Positions 35,446 through 44,079 of a stretch of DNA of 64,000 nt are shown in pieces. The notes beneath the pieces are model-generated. The model had not been told where the DNA came from. It did not search any database and saw nothing but the letters and a program-made list of their open reading frames with translations. The DNA is from Actinomadura barringtoniae (GTDB lineage: Bacteria; Actinomycetota; Actinomycetes; Streptosporangiales; Streptosporangiaceae), in assembly GCF_017573505.1 (NCBI RefSeq), contig NZ_JAGEOJ010000003.1, positions 248,001 through 312,000 of the forward strand, written 5' to 3'. The translations under genes and the position numbers were made by a program. Each line of letters opens with the position of its first letter. The first letter of the stretch is position 1.

Positions 35446-37698
35446 ATGTCACCTCGACGATGGGCCACCGCTCTGCTGGCCTGTATCGCCCTCGTGATCG
35501 GCAGTAGCGCTCCGGCGCTCGCCGCCCCTCCCGGCACCACCCCCGCCAAGCAGGAACGGCGGATCGCCGCTCCCACCCCCAAGAAGGGCCGTCAGATCTC
35601 CGGCCCGACCACGCTCGCCAAACCCGACGCCGTCAACGCGAAGAAGACCGCCAAGGAACGAGAACCGCTCGCTCCTACTACTAAGAACGCACCCCGCAAG
35701 CTCCTCAAGGAGGCCACGCCCGCTCCTGCGGCGGCCTGCTCGGTCTCGGACTTCACGGGCAACAGCGGTGCGGCCCTGGTGAACGCCATCAAGGGCGCCA
35801 CGGTCGACTGCATCAACTCGCTGTTCTCCATCACCGGGACGGACCAGTACTACGCCTTCCGTGAGGCGCAGATGGTGACGGTGGCGAACGCCCTGCGCGA
35901 CAACGCCGGCTCGTACAACGGGACCAACTCGACCAGCACCGAGCAGCTGGTCCTCTACCTGCGCGCGGGTTACTACGTGCAGTACTACAACCCCAGCACG
36001 GTCGGCCCGTACACCCAGACCCTGGCCACGGCGAGCGAGGGCGCGCTCGACGCGTTCTATGCCAGCGGCGCGTCCGGCACGGTCAGCGACGCTAACGGCG
36101 AGATCCTCGGCGAGGCGGTCACCCTGATCGACAGTGCCGGAGAGAACGCGCGCTACCTCTACGTCGTCAAGCGTCTGCTGAACGCCTACAACGGCGACTA
36201 CGAGAAGTCCTGGTACATGCGGAACGCCGTGAACAACGTCTTCACCGTTCTGTTCCGCGGCCAGTGGGCCCCTGGCTATCCGGCCGCCGTCCAGGCCGAC
36301 CCCAGCATCGTGGACACGGTCAACACCTTCGCCCGCAACCACATGAACTACCTGGGCGGGGACTACGCGTTCCTGGACGTCAACGCGGGCGGCGAACTCG
36401 CCCGGTTCGTTCAGTACGCGGGTCTGCAGAGCAAGGTGCGTCCCCTCATCAAGTGGCTGCTCGACAACAGCGGCATCACCGGAACCCGGGCCGCCCTATG
36501 GGTGCGCGTTGCGGAAGTGACCAACGGCTACGAGGAAGCCAACTGCTCCTACTACGGAACGTGTGACCTCGCGAATCGCGTCAAGGCCGCGGTGCTGACG
36601 CAGACGCACACCTGCAGCGCGAACGTCCTGCACGTCATAGCCCAGAGCATGACCACGCAGGAGTTCCAGGACGCCTGCACGAGCATGCTCAACCAGAACG
36701 CCTACTTCCACGACATGATGCAGGACGGTGGGAAGCCGGTAGGCAACGACTACAACAGCAACATGGAAGTGGTCGTCTTCCATTCAAGCGACGACTACCA
36801 GACGTACGCGGGCGTCATCTTCGGCATCGACACCAACAACGGCGGCATGTACCTGGAGGGCGACCCTGCCGTCCAGGGCAACCAGCCGCGCTTCATCGCC
36901 TACCAGAAGCCCACCGACGACGGTTTCGCCGCGCGCATCTGGAACCTCAACCACGAGTACACGCACTACCTCGACGGCCGGTACAACACCTATGGCGACT
37001 TCACCGCCGAGACCGTCAAGCCCAACATCTGGTGGATCGAGGGGGTCGCGGAGTACGTCTCCTACTCGTACCGCAACCTGACCTACACCGACGCGCTGAA
37101 CGAGGCCAAGAAGCACACCTACGCGCTCAGCACGCTCTTCGACACCACCTACGAGAACACCAACGTCGACAGGACGTACCACTGGGGCTATCTGGCCGTC
37201 CGCTACATGTTCGAGAAGCACCGCTCGGACCTGACCAGGATTCTCGGCTACTACCGCTCCGGCGACTACACCGCCGCCTACAACCTCACGAAGTCCCTTA
37301 ACTACGACAGCGACTTCAGCTCTTGGCTGGACGCCCTTTCCGGCGGCGGCAACCCCGATCCCGGGCAGCAGTGCACCGACACCGACACCCGGGTGATGGG
37401 GAAGAACTGCCAGCGGTCCAACGTCTCCGCGACGACCGGAAACTACGCCTACTTCTACCTGTGGGTGCCCACCGGAACGAGCAGCCTCAGCATCACCGCA
37501 TCTGGGGGCACCGGCAACGCCGACCTCTACTTCAACCCGAACACCTGGGCGACCACGAGCGCCTACACCTCGCGTTCCGCCAAGGCGGGCAACGCGGAGT
37601 CCCTCACCGTCAGCGGCCTTCGCGCCGGCGCCTATAACTATGTCAGCCTCTACGCCGCCAGTTCGTTCAGCGGCGTAACCATCACCACTCGCTACTAG
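35446..37698 (+). CDS. Secreted collagenase (peptidase family M9) with C-terminal PPC domain
   Basis: 750 aa; ATG 35446 has GAAGGAG seven bases upstream. Signal peptide: MSPRRWATALLACIALVIGSSAPALA-A. A basic propeptide-like region (to about 95) precedes the collagenase activator domain (about 97-370). The M9 peptidase domain has the zinc site HEYTH at about 505-509 and the third ligand Glu in WWIEGVAEYVSY near 527, both intact. After a Gly-rich linker (SGGGNPDPG) a pre-peptidase C-terminal (PPC) domain of about 105 residues closes the protein (TRVMGKNCQRSNVSATTGNYAYFYLWVP ... GVTITTRY), which helps bind collagen. The enzyme would digest collagen or gelatin outside the cell. A strong terminator follows. 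Confidence 0.95.
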   Translation: MSPRRWATALLACIALVIGSSAPALAAPPGTTPAKQERRIAAPTPKKGRQISGPTTLAKPDAVNAKKTAKEREPLAPTTKNAPRKLLKEATPAPAAACSVSDFTGNSGAALVNAIKGATVDCINSLFSITGTDQYYAFREAQMVTVANALRDNAGSYNGTNSTSTEQLVLYLRAGYYVQYYNPSTVGPYTQTLATASEGALDAFYASGASGTVSDANGEILGEAVTLIDSAGENARYLYVVKRLLNAYNGDYEKSWYMRNAVNNVFTVLFRGQWAPGYPAAVQADPSIVDTVNTFARNHMNYLGGDYAFLDVNAGGELARFVQYAGLQSKVRPLIKWLLDNSGITGTRAALWVRVAEVTNGYEEANCSYYGTCDLANRVKAAVLTQTHTCSANVLHVIAQSMTTQEFQDACTSMLNQNAYFHDMMQDGGKPVGNDYNSNMEVVVFHSSDDYQTYAGVIFGIDTNNGGMYLEGDPAVQGNQPRFIAYQKPTDDGFAARIWNLNHEYTHYLDGRYNTYGDFTAETVKPNIWWIEGVAEYVSYSYRNLTYTDALNEAKKHTYALSTLFDTTYENTNVDRTYHWGYLAVRYMFEKHRSDLTRILGYYRSGDYTAAYNLTKSLNYDSDFSSWLDALSGGGNPDPGQQCTDTDTRVMGKNCQRSNVSATTGNYAYFYLWVPTGTSSLSITASGGTGNADLYFNPNTWATTSAYTSRSAKAGNAESLTVSGLRAGAYNYVSLYAASSFSGVTITTRY

Positions 37699-37706
37699 GA
37701 CTACGG

Positions 37707-37744
37707 GAGGGCGGGGCGGCCGCCCCAGTGGCCGCCCCGCCCTC
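37707..37744 (+). terminator. Terminator after the collagenase gene
   Basis: Perfect 15-bp GC-rich stem (37707-37721 with 37730-37744) and 8-base loop, starting 8 bases after the stop codon. Confidence 0.88.
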
Positions 37745-37842
37745 TAGGCAGAACGCCGACCCGGAATGGCGAGCCGTCCTCCGTCCAGCTCCAGGTGAGA
37801 GCCCTTGAAGTTGGTGGGCTCGTCCAGCAGCAGGAGTGCCAG

Positions 37843-38385
37843 TCACCGGCACAAGGCTTTGATCATGTCCGGGAAGTCCGGAAACTCCGCTTGGGCCGCG
37901 CCCACGAGCTCCGCGACAGGCCGCCGCTTCCCCGGTGCGTACCGTTCAGCAATGATCGTGAACGCGTCGTTGGGCTCCGCCTCGGCCTCCGGGGCGTCCA
38001 GCGCCTCCTGCGGGCCGAAACCGTCCGCGAACACCCAGAGCAGGTCGCCGAGATCGCGCGCCACCACCCCGCGCTCCCCCTCGGACCCCAAGTAGATGAT
38101 CGGCTGCTCGACAAGCGGTGCCCCAGGCCGGACCAACCAGAAACCCACATAGTCGCCGGCCCCCGTGGACCCGAAGAACCGGAACTCCGAGCCGTCGACC
38201 TCCTGATTACCGGTCCAAAGCCGGAACCACCAAGCGGTCCTCTCAGCCGCCTCGAGCCCGCCGTACAACTCGAAGTCACACCCACGAGACTCGTCGGTAT
38301 CCTCGTCGTACTCCCACTCGAACCCGACGGCGGCCACCTCGGCCAGAGCAGCAGGAAGCGCAAGATCTTCAGCCATCTCAGTCAT
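37843..38385 (-). CDS. SMI1/KNR4-like (SUKH superfamily) hypothetical protein
   Basis: 180 aa from ATG 38385; ATG 38376 is an alternative with GAGG nine bases upstream. The protein is acidic and soluble. The pattern LGDLLWVFADGFGPQEAL and the earlier FRLWTGNQEVDGSEFRFFGSTGAGDYVGFWLVRPG resemble SMI1/KNR4-type proteins, often immunity proteins of polymorphic toxins, but I rate this only as likely. No toxin gene is next to it. It lies between the collagenase terminator and a small exported protein. Confidence 0.6.
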   Translation of the reverse strand: MTEMAEDLALPAALAEVAAVGFEWEYDEDTDESRGCDFELYGGLEAAERTAWWFRLWTGNQEVDGSEFRFFGSTGAGDYVGFWLVRPGAPLVEQPIIYLGSEGERGVVARDLGDLLWVFADGFGPQEALDAPEAEAEPNDAFTIIAERYAPGKRRPVAELVGAAQAEFPDFPDMIKALCR

Positions 38386-38444
38386 CCTCGAGAGGCTAGC
38401 GCCAGAGGCCTCCGCGACGGCGACGAACACGGAGGCCCGTGCCC

Positions 38445-38888
38445 CTAGCAGCCCCCGTGCGCGCTGATCCAGTCGTCGATGAACGTCTGCACGTGGTACC
38501 CGTAGATCCCGCCGTCGGTCAGGTAGTCGTACGAGTACGAGTAGCCCGTCCCGCACGTCTCGCGCCCCGCCTCGATCGCCCAGTCGTCCGGAGCCCGGAT
38601 GCCGTCACGCGCGATCATGGACAGGAACTCCGAGTCCCCGCCCCGATAGCGCGGCGCCGGCGCCTCCACCGTCTCCCGAACGACCTTCCGCTTGGTAACG
38701 GTGACCGTCGGAGTCGGCGTCGGCTGAGCCGGCGTGGTCGCGAGCGTCATGGGCGTCGGCAAGGACCCCGGCGCGTTCGCGGCCACGGCTTGGTGCGTAC
38801 GGCCGAACGCCACCACCACGGCCGCAGCCCCCGCGACCACGGCCACCACAACAACGGTCGCCGCCACGACAACAGTCTGATTGCGCAT
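38445..38888 (-). CDS. Membrane-anchored or secreted DUF732-like small protein
   Basis: 147 aa from ATG 38888 with GGAGGAAGAG upstream. A hydrophobic N-terminal segment (VVVAATVVVVAVVAGAAAVVVAF) is a signal anchor or signal peptide; a Pro/Thr-rich linker follows. The C-terminal 65 residues (EFLSMIARDGIRAPDDWAIEAGRETCGTGYSY ... FIDDWISAHGGC) have the helical repeat and the two Cys of DUF732-like domains, abundant in mycolate and related actinobacteria. Function unknown. Confidence 0.75.
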   Translation of the reverse strand: MRNQTVVVAATVVVVAVVAGAAAVVVAFGRTHQAVAANAPGSLPTPMTLATTPAQPTPTPTVTVTKRKVVRETVEAPAPRYRGGDSEFLSMIARDGIRAPDDWAIEAGRETCGTGYSYSYDYLTDGGIYGYHVQTFIDDWISAHGGC

Positions 38889-39096
38889 CTCTTCCTCCCC
38901 GTGGAACCAACGTGAGGTCCGTCCCCCGAACCCACAAGGAAAGTGTTCGCGTAATCAACCGGTCACGTTAAGGGGCCAAAGTCCCAGCGAACTTCCCCGA
39001 TGTCCCGGCCGTCCCAGGTCCAAAGCCGCACACCACCTGGGCCCCTCAAATCCGTTCGCAACCCCCGGCCCACGAACCCTAAGCTTCGTTGCCACC

Positions 39097-39507
39097 ATGA
39101 AAACTCGCCTACGCAAGCTGCACGCGCACAACCGAGAATTCGCGTGGACCGCCAAGGTCCACCACGTCAAAGGCCGCGACTGCCACAGCTGCGTCCGCCT
39201 ACGCGTATGGGGCGCCGGCAAGAACAGCCGCCTGCTCCAGGCCGACCTCCTATCCAGGGCCGTCCTGCCCTGGGGCTGCGCGACCGACGACGGCTACCCC
39301 ACTCCCAAGGACGTCCGCGCCGTCATCGACTACGCCTTGGCCAACGGCTGGGACCCCGACCTACCCAGCGGAACGTTCTACCTCACCGAGGCCGACCACA
39401 CCCTCGAACTCCCCGGCTTCATCCTCACCGACCGCCCCCGCGACCCCGACTCCCCAGACCCCACAACCCGAGTCCTCGACGCCTGGGACAAGGCCCAAAA
39501 CCCCTGA
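39097..39507 (+). CDS. Hypothetical protein, 136 aa
   Basis: Starts at ATG 39097 (MKTRLRKLHAHNREFAWTAKVHHVKGRDCHSCVRLRVWGAG); there is no good ribosome binding site, and the transcript may be leaderless. The product is soluble, with a basic first half and an acidic second half (YLTEADHTLELPGFILTDRPRDPDSPDP). It recalls small actinobacterial proteins of unknown function. No link to neighbours is seen. Confidence 0.65.
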   Translation: MKTRLRKLHAHNREFAWTAKVHHVKGRDCHSCVRLRVWGAGKNSRLLQADLLSRAVLPWGCATDDGYPTPKDVRAVIDYALANGWDPDLPSGTFYLTEADHTLELPGFILTDRPRDPDSPDPTTRVLDAWDKAQNP

Positions 39508-39772
39508 CCCTTGTCAGTGGCCAATGGGACCATCCGGCCCATGACGCCCCGGGAAAGCCAACTGGCCACCATTGTCCACCGGAACTGCGGACATGATGTG
39601 GGGCGACGTCGACGGCCACGCGACAACCCGCAGCTGCGCTACTTCCTCGACGTACGAAACGGCGTTCTACGAGGCGACCGACATGACAGCAGCCGAAGAG
39701 GCCATAACGCAGCAAGGGCCTCAATCTCATGCGAGATCAAGGCCCTGAACTGCGTTCGACCGCAGGCCCCGT

Positions 39773-40378
39773 TCAGCGATGGAGCGTTTCGACCCGCTGG
39801 GCCAGCGCCCTGTTCATCGCCCCGAACTGCGGCAGGGTGTTGGATTTCAACATGCCGTGGGCGAAGGGGACGGCTACTCCGGTGAAGCGTTCGCTCTGCG
39901 TCAGGCGGACGCGGCCGGGGCGGATCTGCTCGATGGTGAAGCGATGCTCCCCGTCACCGATCCAACCTGGCCCGATCTTCCCGAGCCACCGCAGTTCCTT
40001 GCCCGGTGCGTAGGTCAGAACCTGAGGCTTGAAGGTCGAGTCGCCGCTCGCGTCGTGCATCACGATGTGCAGGCGTGCGCCCTTGTCGAGGCGGCCGCCG
40101 GGCGAGGTCACCCGCGCCGAGGTCAGGAACGGGTTCCAATGCGGGTAAGTGGTGAAGTCCGTCAGCACCTGCCAGACCTCCTCGGGCGTCGCCTGGATCT
40201 CGATCGAGGCGTTCAGCCGGAACGGGTGGACGTTGGTCCACACCGTGTAGCCGCCGAGCAGCGCGACCAGTCCAACCAGTGCCGCGAGCAGTCGGCGCCG
40301 CCAACGGGGTGTGGATCGTCGTGCGGCAGACGCCGAGGCGTCGTCGACCCGCGTGGGGGAAGCCGTCGTGGAGGACAT
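39773..40378 (-). CDS. SRPBCC-family protein with N-terminal membrane anchor
   Basis: 201 aa from ATG 40378. Residues about 26-48 (RRLLAALVGLVALLGGYTVWT) form one membrane helix; the rest is a START-like/SRPBCC fold: LNASIEIQATPEEVWQVLTDFTTYPHWNPFLTSARV, LDKGARLHIVMHD, ELRWLGKIGPGWIGDGEHRFTIEQI, and a final amphipathic helix FAHGMLKSNTLPQFGAMNRALAQRVE. Such domains bind hydrophobic ligands. It starts 27 bases after the TetR gene on the same strand, so the two form an operon, and the ligand may relate to the TetR signal. Confidence 0.88.
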   Translation of the reverse strand: MSSTTASPTRVDDASASAARRSTPRWRRRLLAALVGLVALLGGYTVWTNVHPFRLNASIEIQATPEEVWQVLTDFTTYPHWNPFLTSARVTSPGGRLDKGARLHIVMHDASGDSTFKPQVLTYAPGKELRWLGKIGPGWIGDGEHRFTIEQIRPGRVRLTQSERFTGVAVPFAHGMLKSNTLPQFGAMNRALAQRVETLHR

Positions 40379-40405
40379 GATGCAGCCTCTTTCGTATCGC
40401 TGGGT

Positions 40406-41017
40406 TCAGACGGACGCGCCGCGCAGGACGCTGGCGACGAGGCGGTCGATGTACGCCGCGTCGAGGGGGCGGCCGGTGATGAGCAGCCGGTAGTACAGGG
40501 CGCCGGCGAGCTGGTCGAACACGACCTCGGGCTCGACATCGGCGTGAAGCTCTCCGCTTTCGCGGGCGCGTTCGAGCAGCGTCAGCACCAGGGCGTTGCG
40601 GCGGTGGAACATCGCCTGGACCGCCGCGCCGACATCGGCATGACGGGCGGCCGCGGCCGCGACCTCGGCGACCAGACCTGCGGAGGTGTCGCCGGACGTG
40701 GCGGGGCGGCCCGCCTGCCGCATCCGGTTGAGGCCGGCGGCGATCTCGCCCAGGTAGCGGGTGAGATCAGCACGGACGTCGCCGCTGTACTCCACCGGCA
40801 CTGAGTCCTGGAGCCGCGCGACGACGGCGACGATCAGATGATCCTTGGTGGGCCACCTCCGGTACAGCGTGGTCTTGGCGACGCCGGCCTTCGCCGCGAC
40901 CTCGTCGACCGAGAACCGGTCGTAACCGCGGTCGAGCAGCAACTCCAGCGCCGCGTCCATAAGGCGGACGTCAGCCTCCTCAGAACGCGGTCGCCCGCGC
41001 TGTCCACTCGGCCCCAC
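40406..41017 (-). CDS. TetR-family regulator
   Basis: 203 aa from GTG 41017 with a G-rich site upstream. HTH: LMDAALELLLDRGYDRFSVDEVAAKAGVAKTTLYRRWPTKDHLIVAVV, a textbook TetR N-terminus. The C-terminal domain (GEIAAGLNRMRQ ... VVFDQLAGALYYRLLITGRPLDAAYIDRLVASVL) matches the TetR_C_16-type ligand domain. It likely controls itself and the SRPBCC gene. Confidence 0.92.
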   Translation of the reverse strand: MGPSGQRGRPRSEEADVRLMDAALELLLDRGYDRFSVDEVAAKAGVAKTTLYRRWPTKDHLIVAVVARLQDSVPVEYSGDVRADLTRYLGEIAAGLNRMRQAGRPATSGDTSAGLVAEVAAAAARHADVGAAVQAMFHRRNALVLTLLERARESGELHADVEPEVVFDQLAGALYYRLLITGRPLDAAYIDRLVASVLRGASV

Positions 41018-41573
41018 GACCTGCCCCCCCCATTTTCGCTCCGAACGTTTCGTAAATCAGAGTAAGTCTCTCCCCCGCTTTACGCAACAGAAGTAGCGAA
41101 AATCGGCGACCACCTGTCTCACACGCAACGGGCCAGGCACCGAGTTCCTTACCGTGACTAGCGGAACTCTCGCTCGCTGACAGGCTTGGGGCCGGTCATG
41201 GCCGGAGGCCACGCCGGAGGGCCGACCGAACGAAGCAGCCAGCACCGTGGGCACATTCCAGATCAAGCATCGATGGCCTAGAAGCCGCTACCCGAAACCT
41301 CGTGGGCTTGGCTGATAGAACGAGTCTCCTGGCTTCTTGGGTGCTGCTAGTGGGCTCGGGGCGACCGTAACCGGGCTGCGAGACGGGACCGGACGGAACA
41401 AGACCGCATGCCCGGCTCGCAGGGCCGGGCACAGCCAGCCCGGGCGCCCGCTTGCGGACGCGCTTGAAGACGTAGAGAAAGTTCTCAACCAGGGTGGTGT
41501 CTGGGGGCTCAGGCTCTAGCGTCTGAAACGCTCAGTGACCCCGTCTGGCTGTACTTTGCTGCTGTACGGGATC
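41018..41573. other. Intergenic region before the island
   Basis: No gene is convincing. The TetR promoter should lie at 41020-41090, where sequence is AT-richer (GAACGTTTCGTAAATCAGAG). A GC hairpin (GCCCGGC, 41410-41416, with 41424-41430) stands alone. The rest shows nothing I can name. Confidence 0.5.
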
Positions 41574-41606
41574 AAAAAAGGCCGGTTCCATGATCGGAAC
41601 CGGCCT
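41574..41606 (-). terminator. Intrinsic terminator of the tRNA-Ala remnant
   Basis: An 11-bp perfect stem (41579-41589 with 41596-41606) followed, on the minus strand, by six T. It lies 10 bases downstream of the tRNA 3' end in the direction of tRNA transcription. Confidence 0.88.
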
Positions 41607-41616
41607 CTATCCTGGG

Positions 41617-41663
41617 TGGAGCTGAGGGGATTTGAACCCCTGACCCCCTCGATGCGAACGAGG
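41617..41663 (-). tRNA. tRNA-Ala(CGC) 3' part, attachment-site remnant
   Basis: On the minus strand the anticodon arm CCTCG-TTCGCAT-CGAGG (anticodon CGC), a T arm AGGGG-TTCAAAT-CCCCT, and the acceptor 3' strand CAGCTCC-A follow each other at normal distances; U70 allows the alanine G3-U70 pair. The 5' half (acceptor 5' strand and D arm) is missing: the match stops right after the anticodon stem at 41663. With an integrase gene 155 bases away this is best read as the left attachment site of an element that recombined in the 3' half of the tRNA gene. CCA is not encoded. Confidence 0.8.
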
Positions 41664-41818
41664 TTGACTATACAAAACAGCCTAGCCGTTCCATTGCTTT
41701 TAAGCTAACGTCGCTGGTGAGAGGTACTGAGTCGTCCGCTGAGTCCAATCGAATGGCGCCTGTTCCTTGGCCGTCCCGATGACAACCGGATGACAAACGA
41801 TCATCAGCGAGGAGCGTC

Positions 41819-43177
41819 ATGGGCTTCACCCGGGTCCGCACGAACAAGGCCGGCAAAGAGCGTTACACCGCGCTCTACAGAGATCAGCGAGGGAAGGTCC
41901 GCTCCGCGGGTACCTTCTCCGGCTATGACCAGGCCGAGAAAGCCTGGCAACGCGCAGAGGCCAAGCAGGAGTTAGGCCGGACCGCCGATCCCCGGAAGGG
42001 ACGACAGCGGTTTCGCGTCTACGTCGAGGATGTGTGGTTCCCGAATCACGTCATCGAACTGCGAACTCGCGAGAACTACGACTACGAGATCACTCGCTAC
42101 ATCATGCCGTGGTTCGGCGGCATGCGAATGATCGACATCCTCCCGATCGATGTCCGCGAATGGGTCACGCACCTGAGTAATGAGTGCGTCAATCCGCCCA
42201 CGATCCGCTACTGCATGACCGTGCTCAGCGCGATCTTCACGACCGCGCTGAACGATCAGGTCATAGTCCTCCACCCCTGCAAGGGGGTGAAGACGCCACC
42301 CGTCCCCAAGAAGAAGCGCACCATCCTCACCCCTGAGCAGTACGAGGTGTTCCACGAGACGCTCCCGAACTCGCGGATGCAGCTACTGGTCGACGTCGAT
42401 ATCGAGACCGGCTTGAGGTGGGGGGAAGTCACCGAGCTCCGCGCCAAGGACTTCGACTTGGCCACCAGAACGATCACGGTGAGTCGAGTCGTCATCGAGC
42501 TCGCTCCGAAGCATCGCCCGCAAGACGGACGGTTCCACGTCAAGCACTATCCGAAGGACAAGGAGCATCGGAGCGTCAGGGTCAGCGCCCAGACGGCAAA
42601 GAGGATCGCGGCTCACATCGAAGCCGAGAGCCTAGGGGACGAGGACCTCCTCTTCTCCTTGCGACCGGAGGAGCGCGCCCGCCCCCGCCGGCTTCGAGTG
42701 CTCACCGATCCCGAGAGTCTGGGCTTCATCGAGCCTGAGAATCGTTATCGGCACGGCACGCTCAGCGGCTACTCCGCTGCCAAGTGTCGCTGCCAGAGCT
42801 GCAAGGACGTCTACGCCGACTATCGGGCGCGGCGCCGCGCCGCCGGGAAGGACTCGCCGCGTCGTCCTCGGACGGTCAACACCGACGGCCACATTCCCCG
42901 GAGCTGGTTTCGAGACCACGTCTGGAAGCCCACGCTCAAGGCGGCCAAGCTACGCCTTCACGCGAGGCCCAACGACCTCCGTCACGCTCACGCTTCGTGG
43001 CTTCTAGCCGGCGGAGCGGACCTCCAGAAGGTCAAGGAACGCCTCGGGCATGCCAGCATCACCACGACCGAGAAGTACCTCCACACCCTCCCCGACGAAG
43101 ACGACGAGACCCTCGACGCCTTCGACAAGATTCGTAACCGCTCCCGCAATACCGAGGTCAGCCGGGCAACCGGCTGA
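41819..43177 (+). CDS. int: Tyrosine recombinase (site-specific integrase)
   Basis: 452 aa; ATG 41819 has GAGGAG at the right distance. N-terminal SAM-like binding domain: FRVYVEDVWFPNHVIELRTRENYDYEITRYIMPWFG. Catalytic domain: first Arg in DIETGLRWGEVTELRAKDFDL, then HARPNDLRHAHASWLLAGGADLQKVKERLGHASITTTEKYLH with H-x-x-R, H and the nucleophile Tyr. Between them lies an insertion of about 60 residues with C-R-C-x2-C (GTLSGYSAAKCRCQSCKDVYADYRARRR), a zinc-knuckle-like motif. The integrase catalyses integration and excision at the adjacent tRNA-Ala site. Upstream, GATGACAA direct repeats (41777-41795) may be arm-type or Xis sites. Confidence 0.95.
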   Translation: MGFTRVRTNKAGKERYTALYRDQRGKVRSAGTFSGYDQAEKAWQRAEAKQELGRTADPRKGRQRFRVYVEDVWFPNHVIELRTRENYDYEITRYIMPWFGGMRMIDILPIDVREWVTHLSNECVNPPTIRYCMTVLSAIFTTALNDQVIVLHPCKGVKTPPVPKKKRTILTPEQYEVFHETLPNSRMQLLVDVDIETGLRWGEVTELRAKDFDLATRTITVSRVVIELAPKHRPQDGRFHVKHYPKDKEHRSVRVSAQTAKRIAAHIEAESLGDEDLLFSLRPEERARPRRLRVLTDPESLGFIEPENRYRHGTLSGYSAAKCRCQSCKDVYADYRARRRAAGKDSPRRPRTVNTDGHIPRSWFRDHVWKPTLKAAKLRLHARPNDLRHAHASWLLAGGADLQKVKERLGHASITTTEKYLHTLPDEDDETLDAFDKIRNRSRNTEVSRATG

Positions 43178-43217
43178 CTCACCGGAGCTTGTCGGCCGGC
43201 TCGTTGGTCCACAGCCA

Positions 43218-43255
43218 AGCCCCGCCGCAGTTCTGGATCATTTGGCGGCGGGGCT
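43218..43255 (+). terminator. Terminator after the integrase gene
   Basis: Perfect 11-bp stem AGCCCCGCCGC (43218-43228) with 43245-43255, 41 bases after the integrase stop. Confidence 0.7.
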
Positions 43256-43470
43256 GACGAATGATCGATGCAACCCGATGGGATACACAAGATCACACGT
43301 ATGAGGTGGGATGAGAGTAAGGATCATCGCTAGATGTACGGATCCAGGGCATCGAGTTGGGTCCGGACCGGCACGGGCCGAAGCCTTGGCGAGGTAATGT
43401 CTTGAAGTCTTGGGATTGCTCCACAAATTTCGGTAAAGTCAGAGCTGCTTACCGTCGAGTGATCGAGATG

Positions 43471-43644
43471 GCTCCGGTGGAACAGGAAAGTGTTTCGGAT
43501 CTCGACTATCAGTACGACCTAACCTCTTCCCGCGGGGTGCGGGACAGCCAAGGCGGTCGAGGCTCGGTCTCGCCAGCGAGTCCAGAAGACCTGCCAGATC
43601 TCGGTCTGGCCAAGCGCGTGCTGGCGAGGGAAAGGGCAGGGTGA
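43471..43644 (+). CDS. Small hypothetical protein, 57 aa
   Basis: ATG 43471 opens a short acidic reading frame (MAPVEQESVSDLDYQYDL ... LAKRVLARERAG). No clear ribosome binding site and no family. It is kept because it lies just before a second small gene in the same direction and the first part is not low-complexity. It may be spurious. Confidence 0.3.
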   Translation, partial: APVEQESVSDLDYQYDLTSSRGVRDSQGGRGSVSPASPEDLPDLGLAKRVLARERAG

Positions 43645-43743
43645 CCGTATGCGAACATCACCCACGGTGGTGTACGCCTAGCTGGGATAGTCCCCGGTGC
43701 GGCGTCCGGAGCAGCAGCGATAAAGGGAAACACTCCTGTTGCG

Positions 43744-43962
43744 TTGACCGCTCTCGCCATCACGACTATCTGGTTTGCCTTGTTCGCGTGGCTCGCACGT
43801 AAAGCAACCAGGGATAGGGCCACCCCGGCCGCCCGCCAAGCGGCCCTCGAAACCCTTCGGATCTTGACCGGTCAGGTCCATCCGCCCGCCGCGGAGCAGC
43901 CCCCGACCCCCTCTCCCCCGCCTCCAGCCAACGGTCTAGGAGAAGAGAGTGGCCCAGGATGA
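43744..43962 (+). CDS. Small single-pass membrane protein, 72 aa
   Basis: Starts from TTG 43744, or from an upstream non-standard codon, since the frame is open and hydrophobic from 43645. One membrane helix (LTALAITTIWFALFAWLA) is followed by a basic helix (RKATRDRATPAARQAALETLRILTG) and a Pro-rich tail. A GC hairpin with a T-rich tail follows at 44000, which supports a transcribed gene. Function unknown. Confidence 0.45.
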   Translation: MTALAITTIWFALFAWLARKATRDRATPAARQAALETLRILTGQVHPPAAEQPPTPSPPPPANGLGEESGPG

Positions 43963-43999
43963 TCCGATCGAAGCAGGCTCGTGGACCCCCGAAGCTTCT

Positions 44000-44024
44000 G
44001 CCCCCGGTTCACCGGGGGCTTCTT
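44000..44024 (+). terminator. Intrinsic terminator GCCCCCGG-TTCA-CCGGGGGC
   Basis: Perfect 8-bp stem with tetraloop and TTCTTC tail, 38 bases after the small membrane protein gene. Confidence 0.85.
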
Positions 44025-44079
44025 CATGCCTAGCTTTTCTCGCCCCTTAACCACCCGATCATCCACTAAGATCCCGCCC

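Noticed and set aside
41196..41519. Short frames on both strands before the tRNA remnant
   Set aside because: No ribosome binding site, no family and random codon use; treated as intergenic.
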